Made by a program: the position numbers and the translations under genes
Notes under the pieces: model-generated
What the model was told of the DNA's origin: nothing
What the model saw: the letters and a program-made list of their open reading frames with translations, nothing else
Databases searched by the model: none
Shown here: positions 1 through 8,097 of the stretch, piece by piece
Numbering within the stretch: the stretch's first letter is position 1
How the letters are laid out: the number at the start of each line of letters is the position of its first letter
DNA from: Galbitalea sp036499165
Lineage (GTDB): Bacteria > Actinomycetota > Actinomycetes > Actinomycetales > Microbacteriaceae
Reading direction: 5' to 3'
DNA length: 33,874 nt
Assembly: GCA_036499165.1 (NCBI GenBank)
Contig: DASYEE010000165.1
Coordinates: forward strand, 1-33,874

Positions 1-226
1 TCCGCGCCAGGCTGGCGTTTCTTGGGTTCTCGTGCTGTGAGCAGGATTGGCCCGGATGTTTGTTGGGGACTTGTCACAGCTGATTTCTGCAACTGGAGTG
101 GACAGGCCTGTCTCTATCAACGATGTCCTGAACTCGGACACGACGCCGAGGACGTATTCGGCGAGCTGGTCGGGCTGTTGTACTAGCCGAGGATGCGCCT
201 GGGCCAGGCGATCAGGCGGCTGCGGC
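1..226. other. Left-edge segment without an assignable gene
   Basis: No gene can be called with confidence. The plus strand is open in frame 1 from the window edge to a TAG at 184-186, so this could be the 3' end of a gene entering from the left. The minus strand is also open across most of the stretch. Neither translation shows a motif I recognise. The plus-strand frame of the following lipoprotein stays open back to position 47, but that extension lacks signal-peptide character. Confidence 0.3.
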
Positions 227-1417
227 ATGATGGATGCCATGGCTCGGACGACTCGCACTGGCCCGCGCGCGCGCCCTGGCGCGCTGGTCACGGTGGTCAC
301 CGTTGTCGTCGCGGCCCTTGCCGTGGTTGCGCTGGCTGGCTGCACGAGCGCTGTCGTGAAACCGCATCCTGCCGCGAGTTCCCCGAGTCCGGCAAGCCCA
401 CACTCTCCAGCGCGCCCGGCCACACCTCCCGACTCACGCGTCGCACTCGGCTGCTCGGATCTGTTGTCGAGCGCAGACCTCGGCCATCTGTTCACCGATC
501 GAATGCAGGCCGTGAATCCGGCGGGCCCACAGCTCGACGCGGGGTCGGGGATCCCCGCGACCTACTACGAGCAAACGGCCGGGGGCGTCGATTGTGCGTG
601 GAGCAACGGCAAGGCGAATAACGGCAGCGCGGCCATCGCAGCGATGACGGCAACGATGACCGTGCTGCCGAACGCTACCGCCGACTGGGCGAAATACCGG
701 GCAAAATATCATCTGCCGTCCAACCGGCAGGCGTTTTGCAGTGGCGACACGTCGACCGCCGCCTGCTTCCTCCAGTCGCTCGTGAACGGCTACTGGGTCA
801 CAGCCGACTACGAGAACGTCGACGTCAAGCTGGCGAGCAGCACGTCGCCGGTGGTCGGCGCAGTGAAGCCCGTGTTAGCGGCCGCGGAGGCGCGTCTCGC
901 CAGTCTCCCGCCATCGGAACCGAGTGCCGGCGCCGCACCCGGCGCATCCGCGGGACTGCCGGCAAACTGCGCGGGGTACCTGACGCCGGCGGAGGTGAAG
1001 AAAGCCCTCGGCACCACCGCGACCATGGCGTTTGGCGGCTCGGGTGACAACTGGAGCGTCTCGGCAGCCGCGGAGCAGCGCAGCGGAGTGCCGTTCTGCT
1101 CGCTCTCCCCCGCCGGGTCTGAGGACTCGTACGGATACGTCGCGGTGCTGCCGGCCGGAGCCTGGGCCGCGGCAGATGCGGTGACCCTGACCGGCGCAAA
1201 ACGGCTCGCGGTGACTGGGCTCGGCACGGATGACAGTGCGACCGCCTACGTCAATCCGACGACAAACGCGGTGATCGTCGACCTCGTGCTGAACGGCAAC
1301 TGGATCGAGGTCGACGTCGTGAAACTCGACGCAACCGCGGCGATTCCTGCCGCCAGCGTCGCCCCGGCCACCAGCGCCATCCGGATCGCGCGCGACATCG
1401 TCTCGCGAATCGGTTAG
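227..1417 (+). CDS. Secreted lipoprotein of a family present three times in this window
   Basis: Predicted lipoprotein of unknown function, about 396 residues, anchored outside the membrane. After an Arg-rich start there is a hydrophobic stretch ending in the lipobox LAGC, followed by a Ser/Pro/Ala-rich linker. The mature part looks internally duplicated. The first half has GCSDLL, GVDCAWSNG and a hydrophobic strand. The second half has NCAGYLTPAEV, a cysteine in PFCSLSP, and VAVLPAGAW. The lipoprotein at 3094 and the pseudogene at 9593 share these marks. The start is chosen at ATG 227 because it leads straight into the signal peptide and has an AGGCGG stretch upstream; ATG 230 and 239 are alternatives. 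The gene converges with htpX, leaving 18 bp between the two stops. Role unknown; the paired cysteines suggest disulfides in an extracellular fold. Confidence 0.8.
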   Translation: MMDAMARTTRTGPRARPGALVTVVTVVVAALAVVALAGCTSAVVKPHPAASSPSPASPHSPARPATPPDSRVALGCSDLLSSADLGHLFTDRMQAVNPAGPQLDAGSGIPATYYEQTAGGVDCAWSNGKANNGSAAIAAMTATMTVLPNATADWAKYRAKYHLPSNRQAFCSGDTSTAACFLQSLVNGYWVTADYENVDVKLASSTSPVVGAVKPVLAAAEARLASLPPSEPSAGAAPGASAGLPANCAGYLTPAEVKKALGTTATMAFGGSGDNWSVSAAAEQRSGVPFCSLSPAGSEDSYGYVAVLPAGAWAAADAVTLTGAKRLAVTGLGTDDSATAYVNPTTNAVIVDLVLNGNWIEVDVVKLDATAAIPAASVAPATSAIRIARDIVSRIG

Positions 1418-1435
1418 CGCCAACCTGGGGGCGAA

Positions 1436-2356
1436 CTAGAACGTGCCGCCGATCTTCTCCAGCCGCGCGATGCGCTCAGGAATCGGGGGGTGAGTGCCGA
1501 ACAGCTTGGCCATCAGGCCAGGCTTATTAGGGTCGGCGATCCACATGTGCGCCATGCTCGAATTCTGCCGCGCGACCGGGCGACCGTACTGGCCGAGCTT
1601 ATTGAGCGCGCTCTCGAGCTCCGGCGGGTTACGGGTAATCATGGCGCTCGACGCGTCGGCGAGGTACTCACGCTGGCGCGAGATCGCGGCCTGGATGAGT
1701 GCCGCGAGAATCGGCGAGATGACGAGGGCAACGAGGCTCAGCACGATGATGATCGGGTTGCCGCCTCCGCCTCCGCCATTGTTGTTATTGCGGTTGTTGC
1801 CGCCGAGGCCGCCGAAGAAGCTCAGCCGAAGCAGGATGTCGGCGATGAAGCCGATCGCCACGACCAGGCCAAAGACGAGAGTTGAAACCCGGATGTCGTA
1901 GTTCTGCACGTGGCCCATCTCGTGAGCCATGACGCCCTCGAGCTCGGAGTCGTCCATCAGGTCGAGGATCCCCGTGGTTGCCGCGACGGAGGCGTGCTTG
2001 GGGTCGCGCCCGGTCGAGAACGCGTTCGGCGCCGGGTCATTGATGATGTAGACCTTCGGCATCGGAAGACCAGTGGTGATCGACAGGTTCTCGACGATGC
2101 GGTACAGGCGCGGGTTGTCGGCCTTCTGGATCTGCTGGGCGCCCGTGATGGCGAGCGCCTGCCCCGAGGCGGCGAAGTACTGGACGAGCGTGTAGATGCC
2201 TGCGCCGATGACCACAGCGATGAAGATCGAGTAGTTGCCCTGCTGGCCGCGGCCCCAGATGTAGTTGACCGCGAAACCGATCGCGGCGATCAGCACGAGA
2301 AACAGCGTGATGATGAAGACGGTGTTCCGCTTATTGGCGGCTATCGCTCTATACAT
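1436..2356 (-). CDS. htpX: HtpX-like M48 membrane zinc metalloprotease
   Basis: Membrane-embedded zinc endopeptidase of the M48B/HtpX family, which degrades misfolded membrane proteins. It has 306 residues, close to the usual bacterial length. Two hydrophobic segments lie at about residues 13-31 and 44-62. The zinc motif HEMGH is at 145-149, two more hydrophobic segments follow at about 160-180 and 203-224, and a later REYLADA supplies the expected third ligand Glu. A Gly/Asn-rich insert (about 184-200) separates the catalytic helix from the last membrane segment. It lies 19 bp downstream of lemA in the same direction; this LemA-HtpX pair is common and probably an operon. The start is ATG 2356. 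Function is by family, and I see no missing catalytic residue. Confidence 0.93.
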   Translation of the reverse strand: MYRAIAANKRNTVFIITLFLVLIAAIGFAVNYIWGRGQQGNYSIFIAVVIGAGIYTLVQYFAASGQALAITGAQQIQKADNPRLYRIVENLSITTGLPMPKVYIINDPAPNAFSTGRDPKHASVAATTGILDLMDDSELEGVMAHEMGHVQNYDIRVSTLVFGLVVAIGFIADILLRLSFFGGLGGNNRNNNNGGGGGGNPIIIVLSLVALVISPILAALIQAAISRQREYLADASSAMITRNPPELESALNKLGQYGRPVARQNSSMAHMWIADPNKPGLMAKLFGTHPPIPERIARLEKIGGTF

Positions 2357-2375
2357 GGACTTCTAGCGCTGCGAG

Positions 2376-2945
2376 TTAGAACTGCACGCGCGGCGGCTCC
2401 GCGATCGACGCGGAGTCCGCAACCTCGAAGAAGTCGCGGGCGGTGAAGCCGAGACGCTTGGCGAAGATATTGTTCGGGAAGATCTTGATCTTGGTGTTGA
2501 GTTCGCGCACACCACCGTTATAGAACCGGCGCGAGGCCTGGATCTTGTCTTCGGTGTCGACCAGCTCGGCCTGCAACTGCAGGAAGTTCTGATTGGCCTG
2601 GAGCTGCGGGTACGCCTCAGCGACCGCGAAAATGCTCTTCAGGGCACCCTGCATCTGGTTCTCGGCCGCAGAGGCCTGCGCGGGCGTCGTGGCGTTGACT
2701 GTCGCCGCACGGGCCTGTGTCACGGCCTCGAAGACGCCGCTTTCGTGGGCTGCGTAGCCTTTGACGGAGTCGACCAGGTTGGGGATCAGGTCGGCACGAC
2801 GCTTCAGCTGTACCGTGATGTCACTCCACGCCTCGTCCACCCGTACGTTCAGCGTCACGAGCGAGTTGTAGGTCGCCCAGATGATGATGCCGATGATCAC
2901 GAGCAGCACGACAATGACGCCGATGATGATGAGGGTGGTAGCCAT
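2376..2945 (-). CDS. lemA: LemA family protein
   Basis: LemA-family membrane-anchored helical protein of 189 residues. One N-terminal transmembrane segment (about residues 4-26) is followed by the family's hallmark region: YNSLVTLNVRVDEAWSDI at about 28-44, then RRADLIPNLVDSVKGY. The rest is predicted helical and ends RDFFEVADSAS. The biochemical role of LemA is poorly defined, but it often sits beside M48 proteases and may assist membrane protein quality control. It is the first gene of the minus-strand pair with htpX. The 148 bp upstream are shared with the divergent lipoprotein at 3094, so both promoters should lie there. Confidence 0.93.
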   Translation of the reverse strand: MATTLIIIGVIVVLLVIIGIIIWATYNSLVTLNVRVDEAWSDITVQLKRRADLIPNLVDSVKGYAAHESGVFEAVTQARAATVNATTPAQASAAENQMQGALKSIFAVAEAYPQLQANQNFLQLQAELVDTEDKIQASRRFYNGGVRELNTKIKIFPNNIFAKRLGFTARDFFEVADSASIAEPPRVQF

Positions 2946-3055
2946 GCCTAGAACTATAGGGGACCGACGTGCGGGTCACACCGGCATTTCCCGTGCTCAC
3001 AGCGAACGCCAAACTGGCATCCAGCCAGCATCGGAACCAGATAGTTAGCTATTAC

Positions 3056-3067
3056 CTATGCCCATAG
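3056..3067. promoter_or_regulatory. Short perfect inverted repeat in divergent intergenic region
   Basis: CTATG-CC-CATAG is a perfect 5+2+5 palindrome 27 bp upstream of the lipoprotein start at 3094, in the 148 bp region shared with divergent lemA. The surroundings are AT-richer than the flanking genes, as expected for a promoter. It may be an operator or part of a -10 region, but arms this short can arise by chance. Confidence 0.25.
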
Positions 3068-3093
3068 AAACCTCACAGGCACTACTTTGAGGC

Positions 3094-4278
3094 ATGTCGA
3101 AATCCCACGCCATCACGGCGACCCTGAGCGCCGCCGCGGTCGTGGTCGCGCTCGGCGCATGCGCTCCCGGATCGCCGAAGCTGACGACCTTGCCGACCGG
3201 TGCCGCGTCGCCGTCAAGCGCCGCCTCCCCCATGCCGACACCGACACCGACCGCGGCGGCTCTTGCGGTCGCGCAGGTGCGGATCCCATTCGGTTGTGAG
3301 GATGCAGCCCCGGCGAACCAGCTGAGCGCTGCGATGGGCACTCCCCTGGTCCTCGAGACGACGGCCGAGACCTGGCGGGACGCGGCCGAGCTTCGACCGT
3401 ACGCGTTCGTGCAGGCGGGCGCCCTCGACTGCAGCTGGTCGACGCATCCTGGGCAATCCGGCAACTTCACGAACTACCGGGTCCTCGTTGCGCCGGATGT
3501 GACTGCTGCGAAGTGGACACAGTACAAGGTAGATGGGCTCACGGCCTCCGCCCCAGCGACTCCTTATGGCGGCAACTCCAACCTGCACTGTTCGACCACG
3601 CCGGCAAACATGCGGTGCTCGTTGACGGCGTACATCGGCACGACCTTCGTCTCGGTCACGGACTTCTCGACGGCCGTCACGAAGAGCCTCAGTTCCGCCG
3701 CGACGTTTGCCCGGTTCGAGCCCCTCTTCACCACGCTGGTGAACGAGGTGACGAGCGCCACCATCGTGGAGCCGGGTTTCGCCGATGCCCTGGCGAAGCC
3801 GGTGACGTACTCGAGTGAGTTCACGATCTCCGACGCCGCGATCTCCGTCGCGGTGGGGGTGCCGAACTTCACGTTCCACTCCGAGGCGTGGGGGCCGATC
3901 ATCGACGAGGACGGCCCTGAGATCGAGCCGGAGGAGCCGGTGAACTTCCGCTGGGAGGGTGGCGGAGGTGGCAACAGCAGCATCGGCAATTTCACCATCG
4001 GGATCGAGGTGCTTCCGGCGGGGGCGTGGGCGTATCCCGACATCGTGAGCGCATCGAGCACACTGCCCGGCCTCGCGACGATCTCGGGCGTCGGAAACCA
4101 GGCCGTTGTCTTCTCGCCGACCGCGGCATCGAGCGCGACCCACCGCATCCTCATCGCCACGAGCGGACACAACCTGTTCTCGATCGACCTCTCCGTCGAC
4201 CACGCGAAGCCGGGCCAGGACTACACCGCCATCGCGGAAAAGCTGGCACTGGCCGTCATGAGCGGCATCGGCAGCTGA
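3094..4278 (+). CDS. Secreted lipoprotein, paralogue of the one at 227
   Basis: Predicted lipoprotein of 394 residues. The signal peptide starts MSKSHAITATLSAAA and ends in lipobox LGAC, followed by a Pro/Thr/Ser-rich linker. It shares landmarks with the lipoprotein at 227: a GCED motif after the linker, LDCSWSTH in the first half, and IEVLPAGAWAYPDIV in the second half, supporting a common two-repeat architecture. Specific to this copy are an acidic loop (DEDGPEIEPEEP) and a run of glycines at about residues 290-294. The start is ATG 3094 with GAGG just upstream. The apt start lies 22 bp beyond its stop on the same strand, so the two may be co-transcribed. Function unknown. Confidence 0.85.
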   Translation: MSKSHAITATLSAAAVVVALGACAPGSPKLTTLPTGAASPSSAASPMPTPTPTAAALAVAQVRIPFGCEDAAPANQLSAAMGTPLVLETTAETWRDAAELRPYAFVQAGALDCSWSTHPGQSGNFTNYRVLVAPDVTAAKWTQYKVDGLTASAPATPYGGNSNLHCSTTPANMRCSLTAYIGTTFVSVTDFSTAVTKSLSSAATFARFEPLFTTLVNEVTSATIVEPGFADALAKPVTYSSEFTISDAAISVAVGVPNFTFHSEAWGPIIDEDGPEIEPEEPVNFRWEGGGGGNSSIGNFTIGIEVLPAGAWAYPDIVSASSTLPGLATISGVGNQAVVFSPTAASSATHRILIATSGHNLFSIDLSVDHAKPGQDYTAIAEKLALAVMSGIGS

Positions 4279-4300
4279 GAGAGGCTGGCAGGATGGGCGT

Positions 4301-4831
4301 ATGTCTTCGTCCCGCGCTGCCCGGTATGTCTCCGACCTGACCGCGATCGTCGAGGATTTCCCGACCGCCGGAATCACCTTCCGCGACCTGACGCCGGTGT
4401 TCGCTGACGGTGACGCGCTTCGCACGATCACGGATGCCCTCGCCGAGCCGTTCGAGGGGCGGGTGGATGCGATCGCCGGGGTCGAGGCTCGCGGCTTCGT
4501 CCTCGCCGCGGCCGCAGCCTATGCGCTGGGCGTCGGCGTGCTGATTATTCGCAAGCCAGGAAAGCTTCCGCAAGAGGTGCTGAGCGAGAGCTACGACCTC
4601 GAGTACGGAAGTGCGACCCTGCAGGTGCAGCCGTCCACGCTGCCCAAGGGTTCGCGCGTTCTCGTCCTCGACGACGTGCTCGCGACCGGTGGCACGCTCG
4701 CCGCCAGCACCAGCCTCATTGAGCGTGCCGGCTGGAGCGTCGCCGGGGTCAGCGTGGTGCTCGAGCTGACGGCCCTGAACGGACGGGCGGCGCTGCCCTG
4801 TCGCGACATCCGGTCGCTGCTCGCGGTTTAG
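4301..4831 (+). CDS. apt: Adenine phosphoribosyltransferase
   Basis: Cytoplasmic purine-salvage enzyme that converts adenine plus PRPP to AMP and pyrophosphate. It has 176 residues, the normal length. FPTAGITFRDLTPVF near residues 24-38 is the family N-terminal motif, VEARGF at about 64-69 is an active-site loop, and VLVLDDVLATGGTL at about 123-136 is the PRPP-binding motif with its two acidic residues. RKPGKLP (about 86-92) is the conserved hood region. The start is ATG 4301 with AGGA about 8 nt upstream. In many actinobacteria apt lies near relA and secretion genes; here its neighbour is a lipoprotein, which tells nothing about its role. Confidence 0.96.
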   Translation: MSSSRAARYVSDLTAIVEDFPTAGITFRDLTPVFADGDALRTITDALAEPFEGRVDAIAGVEARGFVLAAAAAYALGVGVLIIRKPGKLPQEVLSESYDLEYGSATLQVQPSTLPKGSRVLVLDDVLATGGTLAASTSLIERAGWSVAGVSVVLELTALNGRAALPCRDIRSLLAV

Positions 4832-4836
4832 CCGCG
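4822..4836. terminator. Weak hairpin at the apt / DUF202 convergence
   Basis: CGCGG-TTTAG-CCGCG forms a 5-bp stem with a 5-nt loop spanning the apt stop codon and the junction with the convergent DUF202 gene. There is no T-tract on either side, so it would at best be a weak bidirectional terminator. Confidence 0.25.
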
Positions 4837-4841
4837 CCCCG

Positions 4842-5159
4842 CTACCCGCGCAGCGCCAATACCGCCAGCGCGACCAGGCCAAGCGCCAGCGTTGCTATGG
4901 CAACGAGCGCGGGCATCGCCCCGCCAACCGGGATTCCGGGGCCGCGTCGGTACCGGCGCTCCGCCGCCACGAAGACGACAGCGGCGATCGCGAGAGCGAT
5001 GGCCGCGGGCAGATAACCCCACAGCCCGAGCAACTGTGGGAAGACCTTAAGCGCGATAACACCGCCCACTCCCATCGACAGGGCGGTTCTGCGCCAGGCG
5101 AGAGCGGTGCGTTCGGGCTGAAGCCCGGCATCAAAGAGCGGGCGAGAGGAGTCTGTCAT
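4842..5159 (-). CDS. DUF202 small membrane protein
   Basis: DUF202-family inner-membrane protein of 105 residues. The family signature LFDAGLQPERTALAWRRTA lies at about residues 8-26. Three hydrophobic segments follow (about 25-45, 48-67 and 83-104), with a basic loop RRYRRG between the second and third. The biochemical function of DUF202 proteins is not established. It lies 30 bp downstream of another DUF202-type gene with which it is probably co-transcribed; such tandem pairs are common. The start is ATG 5159. Confidence 0.88.
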   Translation of the reverse strand: MTDSSRPLFDAGLQPERTALAWRRTALSMGVGGVIALKVFPQLLGLWGYLPAAIALAIAAVVFVAAERRYRRGPGIPVGGAMPALVAIATLALGLVALAVLALRG

Positions 5160-5189
5160 CGTTGCGTCACAATCGCTGGTGAATTCGCC

Positions 5190-5555
5190 CTATTTGACCG
5201 CGAGTCCGAGCCCAACAAGCGCGCCGACCACGATCACGACGACGGCGAGCGGCAGCGCCAGCCACGGTGACGGCAGCGGTCGCGACTCCCGAAGCGCTCG
5301 CTCGGCCGCCTGCCAACCGATCCAGGCCTGGATCGGCGTCGCGATGCCCGCGACGACGAGGATGATCGATGCCGCGAGTCGAAACCCGGGCTGAACCCCC
5401 GGAACAAGTGCCTCGAGCGCCACTCCGCCGGCGATGAACGCGAGTGAGGTGCGAATCCACGCAAGAAACGTGCGCTCGTTTGCGAGAGTGAACCGGGCAT
5501 CCGGTTCGCCCCCCCGGCTGTACAGGGATGCGGGGAATCGGCGGCGCTCAGGCAC
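5190..5555 (-). CDS. YidH/DUF202 family membrane protein
   Basis: DUF202/YidH-like inner-membrane protein of about 121 residues. The signature ARFTLANERTFLAWIRTSLA sits near the N-terminus, followed by three hydrophobic segments, the last near the C-terminus (PWLALPLAVVVIVVG). The proposed start is GTG 5555, which overlaps the 3' end of the lactone oxidase gene by 8 nt and has GGAG 10 nt upstream. An in-frame GTG at 5564 is possible but lies only 1 nt from that GGAG. The overlap suggests translational coupling to the oxidase. Function unknown. Confidence 0.85.
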   Translation of the reverse strand: MPERRRFPASLYSRGGEPDARFTLANERTFLAWIRTSLAFIAGGVALEALVPGVQPGFRLAASIILVVAGIATPIQAWIGWQAAERALRESRPLPSPWLALPLAVVVIVVGALVGLGLAVK

Positions 5556-6861
5556 CCAGCACACGCTCCAGATACCCGTTTGCGAACACCCGATCGGGAT
5601 CGAGCCGGTCCCGCACCTTCAGGAAGTCGTCGAAGTGCGGATAGACGGGCGCAAGATCGGCGGCCGTCCGCGTGTTCATCTTGCCCCAGTGCGGCCTGCC
5701 ATCGTGCGCCTTCATGATCTCCTCCACGGCGGCGAAATACTCCATCGGATTCTCACGATAGTGCCGATGGACCGCGATGTACCCGGTCTTCCTGCCAGCG
5801 GCAGTCGACATCCAGAGGTCGTCCGCAGCGGCCGCGCGCACCTCGATCGGGAACGAGACCGTCCAGCCCCTCTGCTCGATCATGGCATCGATCTCGCGCA
5901 GGACCTCGGGGACTTCTGCCTGCGGAATCGCGTACTCCATCTCGCGGAACCGCACCCGGCGCTCGGTCGCGAAGGTGTTGTGAGAGTGGTCGGTGAATTC
6001 GCGATTGCCCCAGAGCTTCGCCGAAAAACGGTTGATGGCCGGCGTCGTCTTCGGGAACGCGCGCTGGAAGTTCGTCGTCGCCGAATACAGGGTGTTTGCG
6101 ACCAGGCTGTCGTCCACCCATCGCTTGAAGGGGTTCAGCGGGGCGAGATCAGCGCCGCCGGTGAGCCGCGTGCTGGTCTTGGTCGCAGCGACTTTAGTGT
6201 GCGCAAACCAGTAGAACTCGAAGTGGTCTGTGCTGTCGATGCGGTCCTGCCACTCGGACAGCACGCGCTCGAGCGGCTCTGGGCGTTCGACGAGGTTTAT
6301 CGCGAAGCTTGGGACGCACTCGATGGTGAGATCGACGAGCACGCCGAGAGCCCCGAGTCCGACCGAGACAGCCGGGAGCAGCTCCGCGTTCGCGGTCGCG
6401 TCGATCGCGAGGAGTTCCCCCTCACCGGTGACGAGCGTCGCACCCGTGATGCGCGTTGCTATGCCACCGAAGTCCGCCCCGGTTCCGTGGGTTCCGGTTG
6501 AGGTAGCCCCGCTGATCGTCTGGACGTCGATGTCGCCCATATTCTGCAGGGCGAGCCCGAGTGGGCCGAGGAGCGGCGGGAGATCGTGCAGGACCGTGCC
6601 CGCGCCCAGCGTCACGTTGTGACCGGTCGAACGAACGACCCCGCTAAGACCGGACATGTCGAGCTGGATGCCCGGAGCGACCGCGATCCCGCTGAAACTG
6701 TGGCTCGTCCCGACCGGTTTAACTCGCAGGTTGCGTTCGCGCGCGGCACGCACGATGGACTGCACCTCGTCGGCCGAGGTTGGCCTCAGGCGTTCGACCG
6801 GAACGATGCTCTCGCTGCGACCCCAGTTCTGCCAGCGCGCCGCAGGAGGTTTCCCGGCCAC
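5548..6861 (-). CDS. D-arabinono-1,4-lactone oxidase-type FAD flavoprotein
   Basis: FAD-linked oxidoreductase of the aldonolactone oxidase family (D-arabinono-1,4-lactone or L-gulono-1,4-lactone oxidase type), about 437 residues. The FAD-binding domain starts around residue 20 (RPTSADEVQSIV) and includes GTSHSFSG at 51-58, where His54 corresponds to the residue that binds FAD covalently in some members. GLGALGVLVDLTI closes the FAD domain. The C-terminal ALO domain ends with HWGKMN and DPDRVFANGYLERVLG, typical of the family. The start is GTG 6861, which shares one base with the upstream stop (TAGTG), so the genes are coupled; the longer open frame to 7815 lies inside the upstream gene. The true substrate cannot be told; a sugar lactone is likely. 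Confidence 0.9.
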   Translation of the reverse strand: MAGKPPAARWQNWGRSESIVPVERLRPTSADEVQSIVRAARERNLRVKPVGTSHSFSGIAVAPGIQLDMSGLSGVVRSTGHNVTLGAGTVLHDLPPLLGPLGLALQNMGDIDVQTISGATSTGTHGTGADFGGIATRITGATLVTGEGELLAIDATANAELLPAVSVGLGALGVLVDLTIECVPSFAINLVERPEPLERVLSEWQDRIDSTDHFEFYWFAHTKVAATKTSTRLTGGADLAPLNPFKRWVDDSLVANTLYSATTNFQRAFPKTTPAINRFSAKLWGNREFTDHSHNTFATERRVRFREMEYAIPQAEVPEVLREIDAMIEQRGWTVSFPIEVRAAAADDLWMSTAAGRKTGYIAVHRHYRENPMEYFAAVEEIMKAHDGRPHWGKMNTRTAADLAPVYPHFDDFLKVRDRLDPDRVFANGYLERVLGA

Positions 6862-8084
6862 TAGAGGAACGCCTTTCCCTCGCCGCGGTAGGTCGGCACC
6901 GTCTCGACGATGCGACCGTCGTCGACGATCGCGAACGCGTCGAGGTGCTCGCTGAGTTCGCCAGCCTTGGTGTGGCGCAGCCAGACGCGGTCGCCGATAC
7001 CGAGGGCGGCAGCGGCAGCGCCCCGCAACGGGGTCTGCACCTCGCCTGCCATCTCTCGCGGCACCATCGTGAGGCCGGTCGGCCAGGCCAGCTGCGGCAT
7101 CCGGTCGCCCGTCGGGGGACCGGACGCGATCCAGCCGCCGCCGAGCAGCGTCGCCATATCCGCGCGCGGTTTCCGCACGACGCTCATGGCGAAGGCCGCA
7201 GCCGGCGCCGGCGAGAAGTGCGTGTACTGGTCGAAGAGGTGTGGCCCGAAGAGTCCGCTGCCGGCGGCGATCTCCGTCACGGACGAGTCGGCCGAAGTGC
7301 TCTCGAGCGATCCGGTACCGCCTCCGTTGACGAACTCGAGGTCGGCGACATCCCGCACAGCGGCGACGGCCTTTCCCCGGCGATCGGCGAGTTCGGTCGC
7401 GGAGCGACGCTGGATCCAGCGCACCGCCGCACCGCGCGCTTTCGACGCCGGCTTGTTGGCGAGGCCTGCGATCTGGGCCTCGTACCCCATCATCCCGACG
7501 AGCGTGAAGCCGGGGCGACTCACGACGACCTCGGCGAGGGCACGAGCGGCGGGGACCGTGTGGATCGGTGAACGGTAGACACCCGTGTGGCCGAGCACGG
7601 GGGCGTCCCACGACGAATCGAGCTCGATGGCGACCCGAATACTCTCGCGCCTGGCCGGAGCGATCACCGAGTCGACGAAGTCCAGGTGCTCGACCGAGTC
7701 GACCATGATCGTCACGCGGGATGCGAGCTTCGGGTCGGTTGCAAGCACATACAGTGCTGCGCGATCGGCACTCGGGTAGCCAACCACGACATCCTCGATC
7801 GTGTCCGCCAGCCACAGTGCCTCCGGGAGCGTGTACGCGAGGACGCCCGCATACCCGGGTAGCGCGAGCACCGCGTCGGTGACTGCTCGCACGCGCACCG
7901 ACTTGCTCGCGACGCGAATGGTCTTGCCGTCAGCTCGGTCGAGCATGTCGTACGCGTTGGCGGACAGCGCGGCAAGCGAGATTGCGCCGAGGGGGGTATC
8001 GAGTTCAGCCGTCGCCCGGGTGAGCTCGCCCCAGTATTGCTGGGGGGTGGTCCATGGGCGTGTTGCTGGGGGAACCAGGATCAC
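6861..8084 (-). CDS. Alanine racemase / D-threonine aldolase-like PLP enzyme
   Basis: PLP-dependent fold-type III protein of 407 residues in the amino-acid deaminase/aldolase group related to D-threonine aldolase and alanine racemase. Lys61 in VASKSVR is in the position expected for the PLP Schiff-base lysine. GMMGYEAQIAG near residue 195 is a family hallmark. GDRVWLRHTKAGELSEH near the C-terminus carries the His of the metal/active site of this group. It starts with GTG 8084, 13 bp after the MFS stop, and overlaps the flavoprotein gene by one base. Co-location with a lactone oxidase and a transporter suggests a small catabolic pathway, but the substrate is unknown. Confidence 0.85.
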   Translation of the reverse strand: MILVPPATRPWTTPQQYWGELTRATAELDTPLGAISLAALSANAYDMLDRADGKTIRVASKSVRVRAVTDAVLALPGYAGVLAYTLPEALWLADTIEDVVVGYPSADRAALYVLATDPKLASRVTIMVDSVEHLDFVDSVIAPARRESIRVAIELDSSWDAPVLGHTGVYRSPIHTVPAARALAEVVVSRPGFTLVGMMGYEAQIAGLANKPASKARGAAVRWIQRRSATELADRRGKAVAAVRDVADLEFVNGGGTGSLESTSADSSVTEIAAGSGLFGPHLFDQYTHFSPAPAAAFAMSVVRKPRADMATLLGGGWIASGPPTGDRMPQLAWPTGLTMVPREMAGEVQTPLRGAAAAALGIGDRVWLRHTKAGELSEHLDAFAIVDDGRIVETVPTYRGEGKAFL

Positions 8085-8097
8085 AGGCTGTCTACCG

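Noticed and set aside
3214..4431. 405-codon minus-strand open frame opposite the second lipoprotein and apt
   Set aside because: Its translation is Arg/Asp/Gly-rich without motifs, and it runs across two well-supported genes on the other strand; it is a high-GC shadow.
6862..7815. Upstream extension of the lactone oxidase frame to 7815
   Set aside because: It lies entirely inside the PLP-enzyme gene in another frame; GTG 6861 gives the family length and a coupled start.
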